NCBI GenBank assembly: GCA_964035795.1
Contig: OZ038324.1
Location: forward strand, 5,705,257-5,769,256
DNA from: Pterobdella sp. o SKG-2022
Taxonomy: Eukaryota; Annelida; Clitellata; Hirudinida; Piscicolidae
DNA length: 64,000 nucleotides
Direction: 5' to 3'
Below are positions 60,540-64,000 of the stretch, piece after piece. Made by a program: the position numbers and the translations under genes. Position 1 is the first letter of the stretch, and each line of letters begins with the position of its first letter. The notes beneath the pieces are model-generated. The model saw only the letters and a list, made by a program, of their open reading frames with translations. It did no database searches and was not told the DNA's origin.

Positions 60540-63500
60540 CTGCAAGGTCATAAATAAATCGTCACAGATCTTATGAGATTTGAAATTTTTTCAACAACCT
60601 AAATAACATATATTGTTACTTGAATTATGCTTTTAATATAAATTTAATTTATGGTTTCAATTTTATTATTATTATTATTTCTTGTCTTTTTTATGTTTTT
60701 ATTCATCATTATCACTGCAAGCTCCCACGTCGCTAAGGTTAATGATGCTAACATCACTACTATTATATCATCAAATTTATGCTTATTACATTGTTCTTTA
60801 TTTGATTTTTGTCTATTTGTTTTTATATTTTATTATTTTTTTTCGTATTTTGCACTTCAAATTCATAATTAAATTCTATTAAGAATCCATCAAACAATCA
60901 CAACACAAAAATTACACCCTTTAAAGTTCAAAAAATTATTTTTCTATATAAACCAGTTGGAATATCTTTTTAATATGAATATAATAAATCAAATAGCTCG
61001 AATTATTATTACTTTTTACTATAAAGTGCGAAATCTTTTATTTATATGAACGAACTGAAGCTATCAACACAACAAACTATCAGACCAGTATGCTTGCATA
61101 AGTTCTATCCATATTTATATATCTTATCATCTTGAATATACGTGAAATGAAATTCGTTAATTAAAAGATTACATGGTGTGTGTTTAGTACGGGCTTTGTC
61201 ATCACATCAGAAAAAAATATTCTCCGAAGAAAAATATTCATAATAAAAGAATAATAATAGAAATAAGAATAAAAATAAAGTAAGCATTTATTCATATGCA
61301 CTGAGCGACTTTAAAAAATACGCTTATTATAAGAGATTAATTACGCCAGAATAATATCTTTTTCCTTTCTAAATGTTTTCGAATTACTGAAGTAAGATTT
61401 TTCAATTTATCTACTAGGTGCTTGCGCATATTTCTAAATATAAAGCCTTCTAAAAATTTAATAAAACCCTTCTATGATAGGGAAAATCATAAACGTCTCG
61501 AAAGATAATAAAAAAATAATTAAAAAAAATAAAATATAGAATAAAAAAATAAAAAATAATATGGTTAATAATGAAATAATAAAAATAAGTAAAAAAAATA
61601 AAAAAAAATAACATGAAGTAAAAAAAATAAAAAAAATAATAACATCAAAAAATTTCTGAAAAATAATATAATAAAATAAATTAGCATATAAAAATAATGC
61701 AAAAAAGCAACAAAACATGAAAAATGCAAAGAATAAAATCATAGAAAAACCAATATGAATAAAAATGCGTTATTTAACGATTTGTACCCCGAGTCCTCTT
61801 GCCGTGATTGAAGGTATATTCTCCTCGAAATAACTATAAAAAGTTTTTTATTCTGTGTCTATAATGGAAAGTTGAGATTGTGAAAAACCCCCATTTGATT
61901 TTACCATATATCAAAACCTCGTGAGATGAAATGGCTGGAAAAGTGATGATGGGAGTGGTGGTGGTGATGGTGGTGGTGGTGGTATGAAGATCAAGAAATT
62001 TTTGTTTTATTGAAATTGGTAGATGATGATCATACTATTAATTAAAATCTAACACTGTTATTAATTGGACAATACAAAGATTTTCGTAAGCCTCACACTA
62101 GCAACCTGTATCTAGCCAACAATAATGCAATGCAGAAACTTTAAACTTCACATCTTCATAGCTATATTAAATTGCATCCTTTAACAAGTGTATTAATTAA
62201 CTTATTTAATATGGGTGAAAGAAGAACTGTCGATTAAAAATATATATAGTGAAGGGTAAGTTCCTTTAAAACGCTGCACTTATCAATAATTACATCGCAA
62301 AGTGTGATTGTATTAAAGTAATTGATTGCCATTTACTATTGTTTTTAAATCTTTTTACTATTTTAATAATTAATTTGAATTTTTTATATTTTATATCATT
62401 TTTTGTGGATATTTTTTATTAAAGGTTTTTGTGTTATTAATATTTTTGATTGATCTTCATTTTTTATTCTTTATAAAATATTTTCCAATTTTTGATTATA
62501 TTTCAAATAAATGGGAACTCAGAATATTTTTAAAAAGCATAGTTTCAATTCAAAACTTTCTTTCAAAACCCATTTAAATTCCCGAAAGATTGAATATTCA
62601 AAATAAAGTCAGACAACAATTAATACAAGTTAAACCTCATTACCACCAAAGTTTAACAAAATTTAATAAGAAACCCAGAAGGAAAACGAATCGGGAAGGA
62701 ACTTATTTGAAAGAATTTTGCAGCATTATTTTGAAGTAAAAGTCATTTGGAGAGATCACTTTCACAAAGTGAAAATGATTACGTAGTTTTCATTGAATGC
62801 TTAAAACGCACAAAACGATGCTCTAAAGATCGACAAAAAGTATCCATATTATTTTATACTTTTTGAAGACACTGTCATTTAGCAAGATCTCCAACCTGAA
62901 AATTCTAGAATGTCAGAAAGAAAAATTTAAATGGTGAAATATGAGAGAAATAAAGAGAATGATCCAAGAGCAAGAAATGCATATCTCTTTCTTTTACTCA
63001 TAAGATTTTTTAAAATTCCTTAATTTTGAAGCACTATTTTTTTTCAGTTAATTTTCTCTTCATCACAGGCGAATATCTCACGTTTGATTTTAACTTTTTA
63101 AAGCTTTGAAAAGTGTCGACTGCATATCTTACTTAAATTTCAATAATTTATGTTTCCTCCGTTTTAATATGTTATATATTAATCCAAAAAAAAAACTTTT
63201 CAACTTAAACCTCTCCAAACATCCCTATCCAAATTAACGCACGCTAAACATTGACACTGAATTGATTGTAGCAAAATATTTTCGAAAAAAATAATCTTTC
63301 CAAAATATTCTTCAAAATTAATTTTTCCCGTTCAATTTAGTGGCTGGATTGTTTATGGCATTGTGAAGACTCGATATTGTTCTTTTATTCATGATGACGG
63401 TATACACACCGCACAAGCATACATCAAAAGTCCACAATGCCACCGAGCGAAATTAAAACACTAAGATATAAAAATTAATCTTTCATTCTATAACCATATC

Positions 63501-64000
63501 TTATATATCGAGGTACACGTGCATATATTTGTGCACGTACGCTCAACAAAAAAAGTGTGCACTACACACATACATAATGACAATATTCACACAAACGAAA
63601 CATCAACACACATTGAGGTAACACAAGCACAAAACCAACACACACATACAAAGCGTAGGCATACAAAAGATACAATTAATTATGTATATACAAACAGCAA
63701 TAAACACACACAAAAGTCATTCATGAAATATAATATGACTGTATTATGTTTGGAAAAAGCTTTTAGATTCTAGCATCTATTCATTTCCAAGACCAATTTT
63801 ATGAATATACTCATTAATATTTCAAAGAAAGCAATCTCAACAATTTTTATTACCCAGTCATTTTGAAAGTGGCCGTTTAAAATGTGGAAAAAATAGCCTT
63901 CAATCATGCATAGACTTATATTAAAAACCATGAGTGTTCAAGTCCGGAATATAATTTGGCGCTTTTTCACACCTTTGGATTTATGTTCACATACATCTGG
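60540..64000. other. Upstream intron/5' region of the zinc-finger gene; no exon identified
   Basis: AT-rich sequence with a GGT-rich tract near 61955-61983 and a CA-rich tract near 63520-63720. The missing 5' exon of the zinc-finger gene could be here or beyond the window. I could not identify it. Confidence 0.35.
63520..63720. repeat. CA-rich degenerate tract
   Basis: ACACA/CATACA-rich sequence with many interruptions. The 84-codon ORF through it has repeat-like composition. Confidence 0.55.

Overview
This is AT-rich animal nuclear DNA. The genes are split by many short exons with GT-AG introns. Long introns and intergenic tracts are full of simple repeats (ATT, GATA, CA/TG, GAT). Nothing looks bacterial or viral. 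The PI3K regulatory subunit here carries C1 zinc-binding modules between SH3 and SH2 regions. As far as I recall, that arrangement is described for molluscan p85-like proteins, so a lophotrochozoan such as a mollusc, annelid or relative is my best guess. The species cannot be fixed from the window.

Layout. Positions 1-332 (minus) hold the first two exons of EIF3E, running off the left edge. It is divergent from an acidic, unrecognised 482-codon reading frame at 1075-2523 (plus). An unrecognised Lys/Gln-rich protein end lies at 2648-3290 (minus). Positions 3840-36758 (minus) appear to hold one large gene of about 33 kb for a class IA PI3K regulatory subunit (p85/PIK3R). From its 3' end I can read cSH2, iSH2, nSH2, a BH/RhoGAP domain and a C1 domain. 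Further upstream are a second, divergent BH-like block, a second complete C1 domain, a possible third BH-like block, and an SH3-like start. Positions 37090-44012 (plus) hold a complete 19-exon calnexin gene of 521 codons. It starts only 331 bp from the p85 start, head to head. From 44 to 55.8 kb I see mostly intergenic DNA with microsatellites (including a roughly 275-bp ATT array), one coding-like island at 50.2-50.5 kb and one candidate terminal exon at 52.1 kb. Positions 55849-60539 (minus) form one very large exon of a zinc-finger protein resembling the teashirt/tiptop family. The rest, to 64 kb, is non-coding as far as I can tell.

Functional view. The genes are housekeeping or signalling units (translation initiation, PI3K signalling, ER glycoprotein folding, developmental transcription) with no operon logic. 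The points most worth a second look are the repeated C1-BH modules in the p85 gene, the short shared p85/calnexin promoter, the calnexin with a Phe at a glycan-contact Tyr and a short tail, a long foldback element in a calnexin intron, and a tRNA-like element near dispersed AGCGCC-type repeats.
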